Of a stretch of 64,000 bases of DNA, positions 8,607 through 16,909 are shown piece by piece. This DNA is from Sciscionella sediminilitoris. Its GTDB lineage: Bacteria; Actinomycetota; Actinomycetes; Mycobacteriales; Pseudonocardiaceae. The notes beneath the pieces were generated by a model. It did no database searches. It was not told the DNA's origin and saw only the letters and a program-made list of their open reading frames with translations. The translations under genes were made by a program, and so were the position numbers. Every line of letters begins with the position of its first letter. Within the stretch, counting starts at the first letter, position 1. The stretch spans positions 1 through 64,000 of the forward strand of contig NZ_JALM01000030.1 in NCBI RefSeq assembly GCF_000737195.2. The letters run 5' to 3'.

Positions 8607-9377
8607 TCATGGCGCGGGTTCGCCGGGTTCGAGCACCGTGATGCGCACCCGCCCGGCCAACAGGGTATTCGCGGGAAGGCCGAACATGGCCCGGAAACTG
8701 TCGCTGAAGTGACCGGGTGAGGCGAACCCGGCCGCGGCGCCCGCCCGGGTCAGATCGTGCCCGGCCTCGATCGCCGCGGCCGCGCAGAGCATCCGGTTCC
8801 ACAACCGGTAGCGGCGAAAGCTCGTCCCGGTGTGCGCGGAGAACAGGTGCAGGAACCGCGAACGTGACAGGCTCACCTGGCCGGCGAGCCGATCCGCGCT
8901 CGGGGTGTTCGCCGGATCGGCCCGCATGATGCGCAGCGCCACCCGGATCCGCTCATCGAGCCGCGCGGAATCCGGGGCCGTGCACAGTTCGCGTGGTCCC
9001 GTGGACCGGACCCGCCGGATCAGCTCGCGTTCCCCGGTGATCCCGAACCACGCCGCGCTCGTGTGCTCGCTCATCCGTTCCCGGATCCGCGCCGCGGCGG
9101 CCGATCCGGGATCCAGGTAGCAGAACAGCATGCGGCCTTGCGCGGACAGCAGATGCCGTTGTCGCGCGGGAATGAGCGCACTGCGCGCCCGCCGCTCCCC
9201 GATGCCCTCGGCGCACAGCGTGAACTCCGCGTCCATGCCGAGCGCGAAACAGTCCACCGAGCCGGAATGCGCGCCGAGGCGCAGCGCCGGTCCCAGATAC
9301 GCGGCCTGCCCCGGTCCGATCCAGATCCGGGACTCATCCGCGGGACAGCACGTTTCCGGAAGCGCGGGATCGTCCAC
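8607..9377 (-). CDS. AraC family transcriptional regulator
   Basis: A 256-residue DNA-binding regulator. The C-terminal hundred residues form two helix-turn-helix units typical of AraC/XylS: LAGQVSLSRSRFLHLFSAHTG and AGAAAGFASPGHFSDSFRAM. The N-terminal part, with a VDCFALGMDAEF region, would be the effector or dimerisation domain; it matches no family I can name. It starts at GTG 9377 and its stop overlaps the ATG at 8610, so it is probably co-transcribed with the downstream membrane gene and may regulate it. The DUF4345 gene is divergent, 50 bases away, and is another candidate target. Confidence 0.87.
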   Translation of the reverse strand: MDDPALPETCCPADESRIWIGPGQAAYLGPALRLGAHSGSVDCFALGMDAEFTLCAEGIGERRARSALIPARQRHLLSAQGRMLFCYLDPGSAAAARIRERMSEHTSAAWFGITGERELIRRVRSTGPRELCTAPDSARLDERIRVALRIMRADPANTPSADRLAGQVSLSRSRFLHLFSAHTGTSFRRYRLWNRMLCAAAAIEAGHDLTRAGAAAGFASPGHFSDSFRAMFGLPANTLLAGRVRITVLEPGEPAP

Positions 9378-9427
9378 ATCCCCGATGCTCGCACGGAAAC
9401 CGATCCGCCGGAGGGAACCACGCTGCC

Positions 9428-9793
9428 ATGAGTACCGTTCTGATCCTCATCGTCTGCGCGTTCTTTCTCGGCATGGGCTGCTATGCGCTCATCGCGCCCG
9501 CGGCACTGGCCCGGCCGTTCCGGCTCAGCGTGGACAGCTCCGAAGCGCGCGCCGAGGTCCGCGCGGTCTACGGCGGATTCGGCCTCGCCATCGCCGCCGT
9601 GCTGCTGCTCGCCGCGTTGGACCTCGGCGGTATCCGCGCGGGCGTGGTGTGCACGGTCGTCGCCGCGCTCGGTGGCATGGCCCTCGGCAGGCTGCTCTCC
9701 GCCCTGTTCGACCGACCGGGGGCCTTCTACCCCGTCTGGTGCTATTTCCTCGTCGAACTGCTCGGCACCGCGCTGCTGCTCGCCGCGTGGTGA
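9428..9793 (+). CDS. DUF4345 family membrane protein
   Basis: A 121-residue protein with four predicted membrane helices: ILIVCAFFLGMGCYAL, GFGLAIAAVLLLAAL, AGVVCTVVAALGGMAL and FLVELLGTALLLAA. The spacing and the RAVYGG and RLLSALFDRPG segments fit the DUF4345 family, whose function is unknown. The start ATG at 9428 has a GGAGGGAA ribosome site. It is divergent from the AraC regulator, an arrangement that suggests control by it, though no operator is obvious. Confidence 0.8.
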   Translation: MSTVLILIVCAFFLGMGCYALIAPAALARPFRLSVDSSEARAEVRAVYGGFGLAIAAVLLLAALDLGGIRAGVVCTVVAALGGMALGRLLSALFDRPGAFYPVWCYFLVELLGTALLLAAW

Positions 9794-9800
9794 ACGGCCG

Positions 9801-10955
9801 TCAGGGCACCAGTTCGGCGAGGTGCTTGGCGAAGCGTTCCCCGATGCGCCGGTGCGTCGCCGCGTCCGGGTGCAACTCGTCGGGTAGCGGCAGGTCGGCG
9901 AAGTCGGCCTCGCCGTAGAGCTCGCGGCCGTCGAGGTAGTGCAGATTCGGGTCCCCGGCCGCGCGCTCGCGCACGATCCGGTCCAGTTCCTCGCGGATCA
10001 CGGTCAGCGTCAGCTTTCCCGCGGCGCGATCCTCGGGGTCGCCGGTCGCCTTGAACCGCAGCCGCCCGCTGCTGAGCGCCCCGAAATCGAAGGCTCCCGG
10101 GCCGGGGGTGTCCTCGTGGATCGGGCAGTACAGCGGCGAGATCACCAGCAGCGGCGCGTCCGGATGCCCTTCCCGGATAGTGTCCAGGAATCCGTGCACG
10201 GCGGGGCGGAAGGCGCGCAACCGCATCAGGTCGCCGTTGACCACGTTGATGCCGAGCTTGACGCTGAGCAGATCCGCGGGGGTGTCACGCAGCGTGCGGG
10301 CGGTGAACGGGTCGATCATCGCGCTGCCCGCGAGCCCCAGGTTGACCAGTTCGGCGCCCGCGAGCGAGGCGGCGAGCGCGGGCCAGGTCGCGGTGGGGCT
10401 GGCCGCATCCGAGCCATGGCTGATCGAGCTGCCGTGATGCAGCCACACCGGCCGGGTGTGTTCGGTGATCGCTTCGATCGGGGCATCGGCGCGCAGCGCG
10501 ACGAGCTCGGTGGTTTCGTTGTGCGGCAACCAGATCTCGAGTTCCTTGGCGTGCCCGGGCAGACGAGCGAACCGGACGGTGCCGACCGGTCCGGGTTCGC
10601 GCGTCGCCGATCCGGTGCGCAGATCGACGGTCAGTACGTTGCCGCCCGGCACCCCCGACTGCGCGGTGAGCTGCCCGTCCACGAGCAGGTCGTAGACGCC
10701 GTCCGGGCGCGGCGGGGCACCAGTATAGGCGCGCTTGGTGCGCAGCGTGTCCAGTTCCACCACCGTTGCCGTGGTGCGGAACGCGAGCCGAACACCGGAA
10801 GGCTGTGCCTCCGCCATCGTCAGTTGTGGGTCGGCGGCCTGGGCGCGGGCCCATGCCGGAAGCCGGTGCGGCAGCAGGCCGTTCTCGGTGCGCTCCAGTT
10901 CGAGCGCGCCACGCAGCAGCTCCGCGGTGATGGGTGTGCTGATCATCGTTCTCAT
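9801..10955 (-). CDS. SGNH/GDSL hydrolase with N-terminal beta domain
   Basis: A 384-residue cytosolic esterase-like protein. An N-terminal beta-sandwich-like half (residues 1-165) precedes an SGNH hydrolase domain. HHGSSISHG holds the catalytic Ser block, NLGLAGSAM the Gly block and KLGINVVNGD the Asn block; the acid-His pair is DELHPDAATH near the C-terminus. This two-domain layout resembles SsfX3-type acyltransferase/esterases and carbohydrate esterases. It overlaps the upstream TetR gene as ATGA, so the regulator and the enzyme are translated from one message. The substrate is unknown. No signal peptide is present. Confidence 0.85.
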   Translation of the reverse strand: MRTMISTPITAELLRGALELERTENGLLPHRLPAWARAQAADPQLTMAEAQPSGVRLAFRTTATVVELDTLRTKRAYTGAPPRPDGVYDLLVDGQLTAQSGVPGGNVLTVDLRTGSATREPGPVGTVRFARLPGHAKELEIWLPHNETTELVALRADAPIEAITEHTRPVWLHHGSSISHGSDAASPTATWPALAASLAGAELVNLGLAGSAMIDPFTARTLRDTPADLLSVKLGINVVNGDLMRLRAFRPAVHGFLDTIREGHPDAPLLVISPLYCPIHEDTPGPGAFDFGALSSGRLRFKATGDPEDRAAGKLTLTVIREELDRIVRERAAGDPNLHYLDGRELYGEADFADLPLPDELHPDAATHRRIGERFAKHLAELVP

Positions 10956-11530
10956 TCCCCGTCGGTTTTCGCGTGGTTGCGCAGCAACGCGTCCAGGGCA
11001 CCGATGGACCAGTCCCAGCTCTGCTGCGCATCGGGAGAGCTGTGCGCGAATCCGCCCGCCAGTTCCAGGGTCACGAAGCCCTGGAAAACGCCGCCGAGCA
11101 ACCGGACGGCGTGCGTCTGATCCGGCTCGTCCAGGTCGTAGGCGCGCAGGAGCGCCCTGGTCAGTTGCGCATGCCTGGGCCCAGCGCTGGCGGCTGCGGT
11201 TTCCGCGTCGAGCGGGTGCTTGGCAGCCGCGAACCGGCCGGGGTGTTCCCTGGCGTAGTCGCGGTAGGCGTTCGCGAACGCGAACAGTGCGTCCTTGCCC
11301 GCCCGCCCGGCCAGCGCCTCGGTCACCCGGTCAGCGAGCTCGGCCAGCGCGAACAGCGCGATCCCCGTCTTGAGCTCAGCCGAGCTCTTGACGTGCGAAT
11401 ACAGGCTCGCGACCTGCACATCGAACCTTCTGGCCAGCGCCGAGACCGTCACCTGCGCGAAGCCGACCTCATCGGCCAGCTCCGCACCGGCGTGGATCAG
11501 CCGCTCCGCGGTCAGTCCGGCTCGTGCCAT
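10952..11530 (-). CDS. TetR family regulator with WHG-type C-terminal domain
   Basis: A 192-residue repressor-like protein. The N-terminal helix-turn-helix is FAQVTVSALARRFDVQVASLYSHV, and the remainder resembles the WHG (TetR_C_33) ligand-binding domain. ATG 11530 has an AGAAGGA ribosome site. It is the first gene of a two-gene operon with the SGNH hydrolase. A perfect 14-bp palindrome 14 bases upstream of the start is the probable autoregulatory operator, so the hydrolase substrate or a related compound may be the inducer. That last step is inference. Confidence 0.88.
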   Translation of the reverse strand: MARAGLTAERLIHAGAELADEVGFAQVTVSALARRFDVQVASLYSHVKSSAELKTGIALFALAELADRVTEALAGRAGKDALFAFANAYRDYAREHPGRFAAAKHPLDAETAAASAGPRHAQLTRALLRAYDLDEPDQTHAVRLLGGVFQGFVTLELAGGFAHSSPDAQQSWDWSIGALDALLRNHAKTDGE

Positions 11531-11544
11531 AATCCTTCTCCCGT

Positions 11545-11558
11545 CTAGCTATAGCTAG
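11545..11558. promoter_or_regulatory. Candidate TetR operator palindrome
   Basis: CTAGCTATAGCTAG is a perfect 14-bp palindrome in the AT-rich leader of the TetR/SGNH operon. TATATG-like -10 sequence lies beside it on the minus strand. Its position just upstream of a TetR gene is typical of an autoregulatory site. Confidence 0.55.
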
Positions 11559-11628
11559 CATATATCTACCTAAAGACATTAGGCAAATAAGATCAGGCTT
11601 AGGCACAGCACGGAGCCGACGGGGGCGC

Positions 11629-12819
11629 TCAGAGCGGGGCGCGGTCCAGCGGACAGGACATGCAGCGCGGTCCGCCACGCCCGGAACCCAGCTCCGAACC
11701 CGAGATGGGCAGCACCTCGACCCCGGCGTCGCGCAGCCGCGCGTTCGTCTCGGTGTTGCGCTCGTAGGCGACGACCACACCAGGGGCCAGCGCGAGGGTG
11801 TTGTTGCCGTCGTCCCACTGTTCGCGTTCGGCGGTGACCGGATCCAGCCCGGTGTCGATGACCCGCAGCCGCCCGATCCCCATGGCCTCGGCGGCAGCGT
11901 CGAGGAAGGGCACCGGCCCTTCGACGGTGACCCCGTCTCCGTTGGGGCGCACCGGATACGCGTCGAGACTGTCCCGGATCGCCGGGTACATCACCACGGC
12001 ATCGGTGTCCACCATGGTGCACACGGTGTCCAGGTGCATCGAGGCGCGCTGCTGTTCGATGGGCACGGCGAGCACGGTGTGCGCGAGCTCGTCGCGGAAG
12101 GCGCTGCGCGCGAAGGATTCCGCACCGGCCGGGGTGGTGCGCTCACCGACGCCGATGGCGAGCACTCCCGGAGCGAGCGCGAGCACATCCCCGCCCTCGA
12201 TGGGCGCGGAGTGCGCACCGTAGGCGCGGGCGGTCCCGGCGAACCGCGGGTGGTAGGCGTACACGATGTCGGTGATGGCGGATTCCCTGATCCGGGCGGG
12301 AAGCACGAGCGAGGCGATCGCCACCCTGTCCCCGACCCAGGCCGAGGAATCCCTGGTGAACAACAGGTTCGGCAGCGGGTCGATGACGAAATCGGCCGGC
12401 TGGTGCATCCGGCGCACCAGTGAGGCCCCTTCGGCGGCGGGCAGTTCCTCGAAGGTGAGCCCGGCCATCAGCACCCCGGCAAGGTCCTCGGGTTTGAGCC
12501 CGCTCAGGTGCGAGCGCAGCGCGTCGGCGAGGTCGAGCCCGATCCGCCGTTCGACCACGGCGGAACCGATCCCCGCGGCCCGCGCGCGCTCGTCCTCGAG
12601 TGCGGTCGCCAGCAGCTCACCGAGCAGCAGCACCTCGATGTCCCGGGAGCGGAGCAGCTCGGCGAACGCGTCGTGTTCCTCCTGCGCCCGCCCGACCCAG
12701 GGCAGGCCGTCGAACAGCAGCTGGTCGTTGTTGCGCGGGGTGAGTCGCTTGAGTTCCTTGCCCGGACGGTGCAGCAGCACGCTGCGCAGCGTGCCGACCT
12801 CGCTTTCCACGCTTCCCAT
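11629..12819 (-). CDS. arcA: Arginine deiminase
   Basis: Converts arginine to citrulline and ammonia, the first step of the arginine deiminase pathway. The 396 residues match the family length. Guanidino-binding and catalytic segments are visible: [26 protein letters not shown] with the catalytic His, and the C-terminal [10 protein letters not shown] with the nucleophilic Cys. Neither ornithine carbamoyltransferase, carbamate kinase nor an arginine/ornithine antiporter is next to it, so here it is a lone gene as in many actinobacteria. The start is ATG 12819 ([11 protein letters not shown]). The stretch from 12820 to 12940 upstream holds its promoter region. Confidence 0.95.
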   Translation of the reverse strand: MGSVESEVGTLRSVLLHRPGKELKRLTPRNNDQLLFDGLPWVGRAQEEHDAFAELLRSRDIEVLLLGELLATALEDERARAAGIGSAVVERRIGLDLADALRSHLSGLKPEDLAGVLMAGLTFEELPAAEGASLVRRMHQPADFVIDPLPNLLFTRDSSAWVGDRVAIASLVLPARIRESAITDIVYAYHPRFAGTARAYGAHSAPIEGGDVLALAPGVLAIGVGERTTPAGAESFARSAFRDELAHTVLAVPIEQQRASMHLDTVCTMVDTDAVVMYPAIRDSLDAYPVRPNGDGVTVEGPVPFLDAAAEAMGIGRLRVIDTGLDPVTAEREQWDDGNNTLALAPGVVVAYERNTETNARLRDAGVEVLPISGSELGSGRGGPRCMSCPLDRAPL

Positions 12820-12940
12820 GGTTTCGGAGCGTACTCGCAGCCGAGTCCCGAACCGAGAGCTGACGGCGTATTCGATCGTGATTCGCCGCAGGACCTACAG
12901 ATTATTGTGCAAATTCACGATCTGACCGATGGATCGTTGC

Positions 12941-13738
12941 TCAGCGCAGGAACGGCAGCAGTGGCGCGAGCAGCGCATAGCCGACGAACGCGATCAGGTC
13001 GATCAGGCTGTGCGCGAGCACCAGTGGCCAGAGCCGGTTGGTCCGCTGCCACACCCGCCCGAACACCAGTCCCATGAGCAGATTGCCCACGAATCCGCCG
13101 AATCCCTGGTACAGGTGATAAGAGCCGCGCAGCACGGCGGCGATGAGCAGCGCGCTGTTCTCCCTGGCCCCGAACCGGCGCAGCCGGGTGAGCAGGAACC
13201 CGACCACCAGCACCTCCTCGGCGACCGCGTTCGCGACCGCGGAGATCACCAGCACCGGCACCCGCCACCAGGTCCCATCCAATGTGGACGGTGCGACGTT
13301 GAGGTTCGCCCCGATCGCGCGGGCGGCGAAGTACAGACCGAGCCCCGGAATGCCGATCAGCGCGGTGAGCCCGATCCCGCCGAGCCAGTCCCGCCCGGTC
13401 ACCCGGCGGGCGAACCCGATCGCCCGCGCGCCGATCCCACTGCGGTGCAACAGGTACAGCCCGAGCGCGGCCCAGGCGAACAACTGCAGGATCCCGGCGA
13501 GCTGGGCGAGCAGGTCGAGCCAGCCCGCGCGTGCCTGCGGGGCATTGATCGCCACGGTCTGCTTGTCCAGCGGGGTGGTACGCAGCAGCGAATCGAGCAG
13601 CGAGAGCAGGCTGCGCAGCCCGGAGAGCCCGAGCGTGATCGCGAAGACGATGACGAGCTCGACGACGATGAGCCGCCGCTCACCGCGATCGGCCCGGGAC
13701 TCGAACGGATTCGCGGGGTTCAGCCAGTCACGCAACAC
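12941..13738 (-). CDS. CPBP family intramembrane metalloprotease-like protein
   Basis: A polytopic membrane protein of the CPBP/Abi family. The conserved motifs of the glutamic-type intramembrane protease are present: NAVAEEVLVVGFLLTRL with the Glu-Glu pair, RGSYHLYQGFGGFVGN with the His, and LAHSLIDL with the second His. About seven hydrophobic helices follow LIVVELVIVFAITLG. I use GTG 13738, which begins just before the conserved RDWLNPANPF; the frame is open to GTG 13819. The longer start would overlap the promoter of the divergent esterase and a 12-bp palindrome at 13748-13759. No ribosome site separates the choices. Function in the cell (peptide processing or bacteriocin immunity in other taxa) is not indicated by context. 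Confidence 0.8.
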   Translation of the reverse strand: MLRDWLNPANPFESRADRGERRLIVVELVIVFAITLGLSGLRSLLSLLDSLLRTTPLDKQTVAINAPQARAGWLDLLAQLAGILQLFAWAALGLYLLHRSGIGARAIGFARRVTGRDWLGGIGLTALIGIPGLGLYFAARAIGANLNVAPSTLDGTWWRVPVLVISAVANAVAEEVLVVGFLLTRLRRFGARENSALLIAAVLRGSYHLYQGFGGFVGNLLMGLVFGRVWQRTNRLWPLVLAHSLIDLIAFVGYALLAPLLPFLR

Positions 13739-13747
13739 AACGGGAAA

Positions 13748-13759
13748 GTTACCGGTAAC
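13748..13759. promoter_or_regulatory. 12-bp palindrome between CPBP gene and esterase
   Basis: GTTACCGGTAAC is a perfect palindrome about 80 bases upstream of the secreted esterase and 10 bases upstream of the preferred CPBP start. It may be a shared operator. If the CPBP gene really starts at 13819 the palindrome would be coding, which weakens the case. Confidence 0.3.
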
Positions 13760-13837
13760 CAATACCGGGGATACGCGCACTCCCCGCGAGGGGTTGTTTT
13801 TTCCGAATGATCGATTCACCGCGGATAAAGTCCGCGT

Positions 13838-14830
13838 ATGCGTACCGGAAACAAAACGGTGCGCGCAGCGTTTTCGCTGTTGGCGGCCGTACTACTCACA
13901 CTGAGTGGCACCGGGATCACCGGCGCGGCCCCGACACAGCGCCAGGCGGACGACGGTGCGCGCGTCTACCAGGAACAGTGGATCGGCCCGCGGGAACTGG
14001 ATGTGCGGATGCACTCGCCCGCGCTGGGCAAGAACGCGAGCATGCGATTACTGCTGCCGCCCGGCTGGTCGAAGAACTCCCCGCGGAACTGGCCGGTCGT
14101 GTACCTGCTCGCCGGTTGCTGCGAACCGGTCCACGACTACCGGTCCTGGACGGATTTCACCGATATCGAACAATTCGCGAAAGACAAGAACGTCATCATC
14201 GCCATGCCGAGCGGCGGCATCAACGGCAATTACTCCGACTGGTGGAACTTCGGCAGGTACGGTCCGCCGAATTGGGAGAAATTCCATCTGGACGAGATGC
14301 GCCAGATCCTCGAACGCGATTACCGCGCGGGCACGAAACGGGCGATCGCCGGGCTCTCCGCGGGCGCGTACGGCGCGATGGAGTACGCGAGCCGCCGCCC
14401 GGGCATGTTCGGCGCCGCCGCGTCGTTCAGCGGGATCCTGAACACCCGCGCGCCCACCGGTCAGGTCTCCGTGCTGTTCGGCACCCTGCGCAACGACCAG
14501 GTCCCGTTCGCGCTCTGGGGAAACCCGGTCACCCAGTCCGATACCTGGCGGGCGCACAATCCCTTCGACAATGCGGACAAGCTGCGCGGCACCCGGCTGT
14601 TCGTCTCCGCGGGCAACGGCGTGTCGACCGATCTCGACCCGCCGAACCAGACGCCGGCCGCGAACCTGCTCGAACCGCCGACCCTGGCGAACTCGCTCGG
14701 TTTCGTGGCCAAGCTGAAGCTGCTCGGGATCCCGGTGACCACCGACTTCTACGGCGCGGGCACGCACGCCTGGCCGTACTGGTTCCGCGAGCTACAGCGC
14801 GCGTGGCCGCTGCTGACCAGGGACTTCTAG
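13838..14830 (+). CDS. Secreted alpha/beta hydrolase, paralogue of the 6246 gene
   Basis: A 330-residue secreted esterase with a Sec signal peptide (FSLLAAVLLTLSGTG, cleavage near GAAP). Core motifs parallel the protein at 6246-7211: NWPVVYLLAG, a DKNVIIAMPSGG segment, nucleophile elbow GLSAGAYG, and GTHAWPYW with the catalytic His. A double Cys in LAGCCEP replaces the HG of the paralogue. The fold is that of antigen 85/esterase D; the natural substrate is not known. A short dyad (CGCGGA-N5-TCCGCG, 13820-13836) lies directly before the ATG and could mask or control translation. The end overlaps the convergent YhgE gene by four bases. Confidence 0.85.
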   Translation: MRTGNKTVRAAFSLLAAVLLTLSGTGITGAAPTQRQADDGARVYQEQWIGPRELDVRMHSPALGKNASMRLLLPPGWSKNSPRNWPVVYLLAGCCEPVHDYRSWTDFTDIEQFAKDKNVIIAMPSGGINGNYSDWWNFGRYGPPNWEKFHLDEMRQILERDYRAGTKRAIAGLSAGAYGAMEYASRRPGMFGAAASFSGILNTRAPTGQVSVLFGTLRNDQVPFALWGNPVTQSDTWRAHNPFDNADKLRGTRLFVSAGNGVSTDLDPPNQTPAANLLEPPTLANSLGFVAKLKLLGIPVTTDFYGAGTHAWPYWFRELQRAWPLLTRDF

Positions 14831-16908
14831 GACCCCAGCCGCAGCTGCCGCGCGGGAAGCGAACGGCGGCGATCGGTGACCACGATGCTGGCCAGCCCAC
14901 CGACGATCAGCCAGGCGAGCAGCTGGATCAGCCCGCTGGCCAGCCCGTCGGATCCGGTGGTCACCGAACGCACGGCCTCGATCGCGCCATTGGTCGGGAG
15001 TAGCCCGCCGATGGTGTCGAAGAAACCGGGCACGGTGCTGACCACCCCGCTGGCGATGGTGAGCACGAGCACCGCGAAGGACAGGAATCTCCCCGGCCGC
15101 TTGAAGATCGCGATCACGGCCTGGTTGAGCGCGACGAAGGAGTTCGCGGCGAGCACGAGCACCCCGAGCAGTTCGAACCAGTGCCCCGCACCGAGCCCGA
15201 GGAAGGGCATCAGGATCAGGCTGATCACCACGGCTGCCGCGGTCGCGATGCCCGCACCGGGCAGTGCGGCGCGGAACACGATCTTCCAGGTCGGTTCCCG
15301 GGAGGTGAGCACCTCGGGCGGCACCGCGCGGGTGAGCATGTAGAGCGCGAGCGCGAGCGCCCACAGCGCGACGGCGAGGATCAGCGCGATCGCGAACGGT
15401 CCGAAGTCCTGCTGGTCGAGGTAATTCGCCAGCGCGGGATTCGCCGCGACCGACTTCAGGTGGTCCCTGCCGTCCTCGGAGTAACTGGGCACCTGCTGCT
15501 TGCCCTTGTCCAGCCCACCGGCGAGCTGCCCGGCACCGTCGCCGAGCTTCGAGGCGCCGTCCTGCAGTCCGCCGACCCCCTTGACGAGTTGGGGTGCCTT
15601 GTCGGCGAGCTGTTTGGTCCCGTTCGCGAGCTGCCCGGTTCCGCCCTGCAGCTTGTGGATCCCGCCGTCCAGCTGGCTCGCGCCATCGGCCGCTTTCCCG
15701 ATCATGCCGATCATCTGCGGCGCCTTGTCGGCCAGCTGCTGGTTACCGTCGGCGACCTGCCGCGCGCCCTTGGCGAGCGCGGCGGTTCCGTTCTTCGTGT
15801 CCACCGCGGCCTTGCGGATCTTGGCGAGCTGGCCCTTGGTGTTGTCGGCCTGCCCGGCGAAGTTGTCCGCGGCCTGCTTGAGCCCGGCACAGAACTGCGG
15901 GGCCGCACCGGATGCCTCGCACTGCGCGGCGATCTGCTGGAACTTCTTGGCCACTCCGTCGGTGGAGGGGAGGGAATCGATGAACTTGATGATCCCGTCC
16001 GCCATCGGGCCGATCTGGTCGGCCATCTTCTGGTTGCCGTCCGCGACCTGTTTGGCGCCGTCCGCGAGTTTGCGCATCAGCGCGGGCATCTGCTTGGTCT
16101 GCTCGGCACCCTGCTGCAGCCCGTTCGCCAGCGCACCCGATCCCTGGGCCAGCTGGCCGATCCCGCCGTTGAGCGTCTGTGCCCCGTCGTTGAGCTGATT
16201 TGCCGCGCTGCTGAGCAGTTTCGTGCCGTCGGCGAGCTGACCGGTGCCACTGGTGAGCTGGCTCAGCCCGTCCTTGACCTTGCCCGCACCCTGCGCGGCT
16301 TTGCCGATCATGTCGTGCATGCCGTTGAAGCCGACGTAGATCTGGTCCAGATAGGTCTCCACGACCTGCTGGTTGAGCGTGGCGACGGTGGCCTTGGCGA
16401 TATCGCTGCTCATCATCGGGTCGACGACTTTGCCATTGCTCGAGGTCTTGATGTCCACATTGGCCTGGCGGGCCGTTTTCGGATCGCCTTTCATCGTGAC
16501 GCTCGCCGCGGAGGTCGCGGATTTGGAGAAATTCTTCGGGATGGTGACGACGGTGGCGTATTTTCCGCTCGCCAGACCGTCCTTGGCATCGCTTTCGTTG
16601 GTGAGGCTCCAGTCGAAGCTGGAGTCCTTGTTGTCGATGATCTTCCCGGCGAGCTCGCGGCCGAGCGGGAGCAGTTGCCCCTGGATCTTCACCGGCTCGT
16701 CGTTGTTCACCACGGCGGCCTGCGCGGTGCCGCGGTTGGTTCCCGGGGCCCAGAACGCCCAGGCGAGCACACCGACGATGAGCGAGGGCACGATGATCAG
16801 CCCGAGCCAGGTGCGCCAGGTGACCGGTCCGGTACCGGTCGAACCGGCCGCGTTCGCGAACGGCCGGAAAAGCGAGCCGAACCGGGATTTGCGCTGCGGG
16901 TCGAACAT
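14827..16908 (-). CDS. YhgE/Pip family membrane protein
   Basis: A 693-residue envelope protein of the YhgE/Pip (phage infection protein) family, related to ABC-2 permeases. One membrane helix lies near the N-terminus (LGLIIVPSLIVGVLAWAF). A 400-residue extracytoplasmic region follows, dominated by short repeats of the type GxxQLADG and GAxQLxxG (residues 190-470), predicted to form a long helical stalk. About five helices sit at the C-terminus (FAIALILAVALWALAL onward). Relatives are linked to phage adsorption and, in other taxa, type VII toxin or peptide export. It starts one base after the stop of the MMPL-ABC gene and is surely co-transcribed with it, so the two probably form one envelope transport module. 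Confidence 0.87.
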   Translation of the reverse strand: MFDPQRKSRFGSLFRPFANAAGSTGTGPVTWRTWLGLIIVPSLIVGVLAWAFWAPGTNRGTAQAAVVNNDEPVKIQGQLLPLGRELAGKIIDNKDSSFDWSLTNESDAKDGLASGKYATVVTIPKNFSKSATSAASVTMKGDPKTARQANVDIKTSSNGKVVDPMMSSDIAKATVATLNQQVVETYLDQIYVGFNGMHDMIGKAAQGAGKVKDGLSQLTSGTGQLADGTKLLSSAANQLNDGAQTLNGGIGQLAQGSGALANGLQQGAEQTKQMPALMRKLADGAKQVADGNQKMADQIGPMADGIIKFIDSLPSTDGVAKKFQQIAAQCEASGAAPQFCAGLKQAADNFAGQADNTKGQLAKIRKAAVDTKNGTAALAKGARQVADGNQQLADKAPQMIGMIGKAADGASQLDGGIHKLQGGTGQLANGTKQLADKAPQLVKGVGGLQDGASKLGDGAGQLAGGLDKGKQQVPSYSEDGRDHLKSVAANPALANYLDQQDFGPFAIALILAVALWALALALYMLTRAVPPEVLTSREPTWKIVFRAALPGAGIATAAAVVISLILMPFLGLGAGHWFELLGVLVLAANSFVALNQAVIAIFKRPGRFLSFAVLVLTIASGVVSTVPGFFDTIGGLLPTNGAIEAVRSVTTGSDGLASGLIQLLAWLIVGGLASIVVTDRRRSLPARQLRLGS

Positions 16909-16909
16909 T

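Noticed and set aside
15450-16300. Repetitive DNA within the YhgE gene
   Set aside because: The repetition follows protein-level GxxQLADG repeats that build the helical stalk, with varied codons; not a DNA repeat.
16851-16862. GTTCGCGAAC palindrome near the YhgE start
   Set aside because: It lies within coding sequence, has no five-base spacer and is expected by chance in GC-rich DNA.
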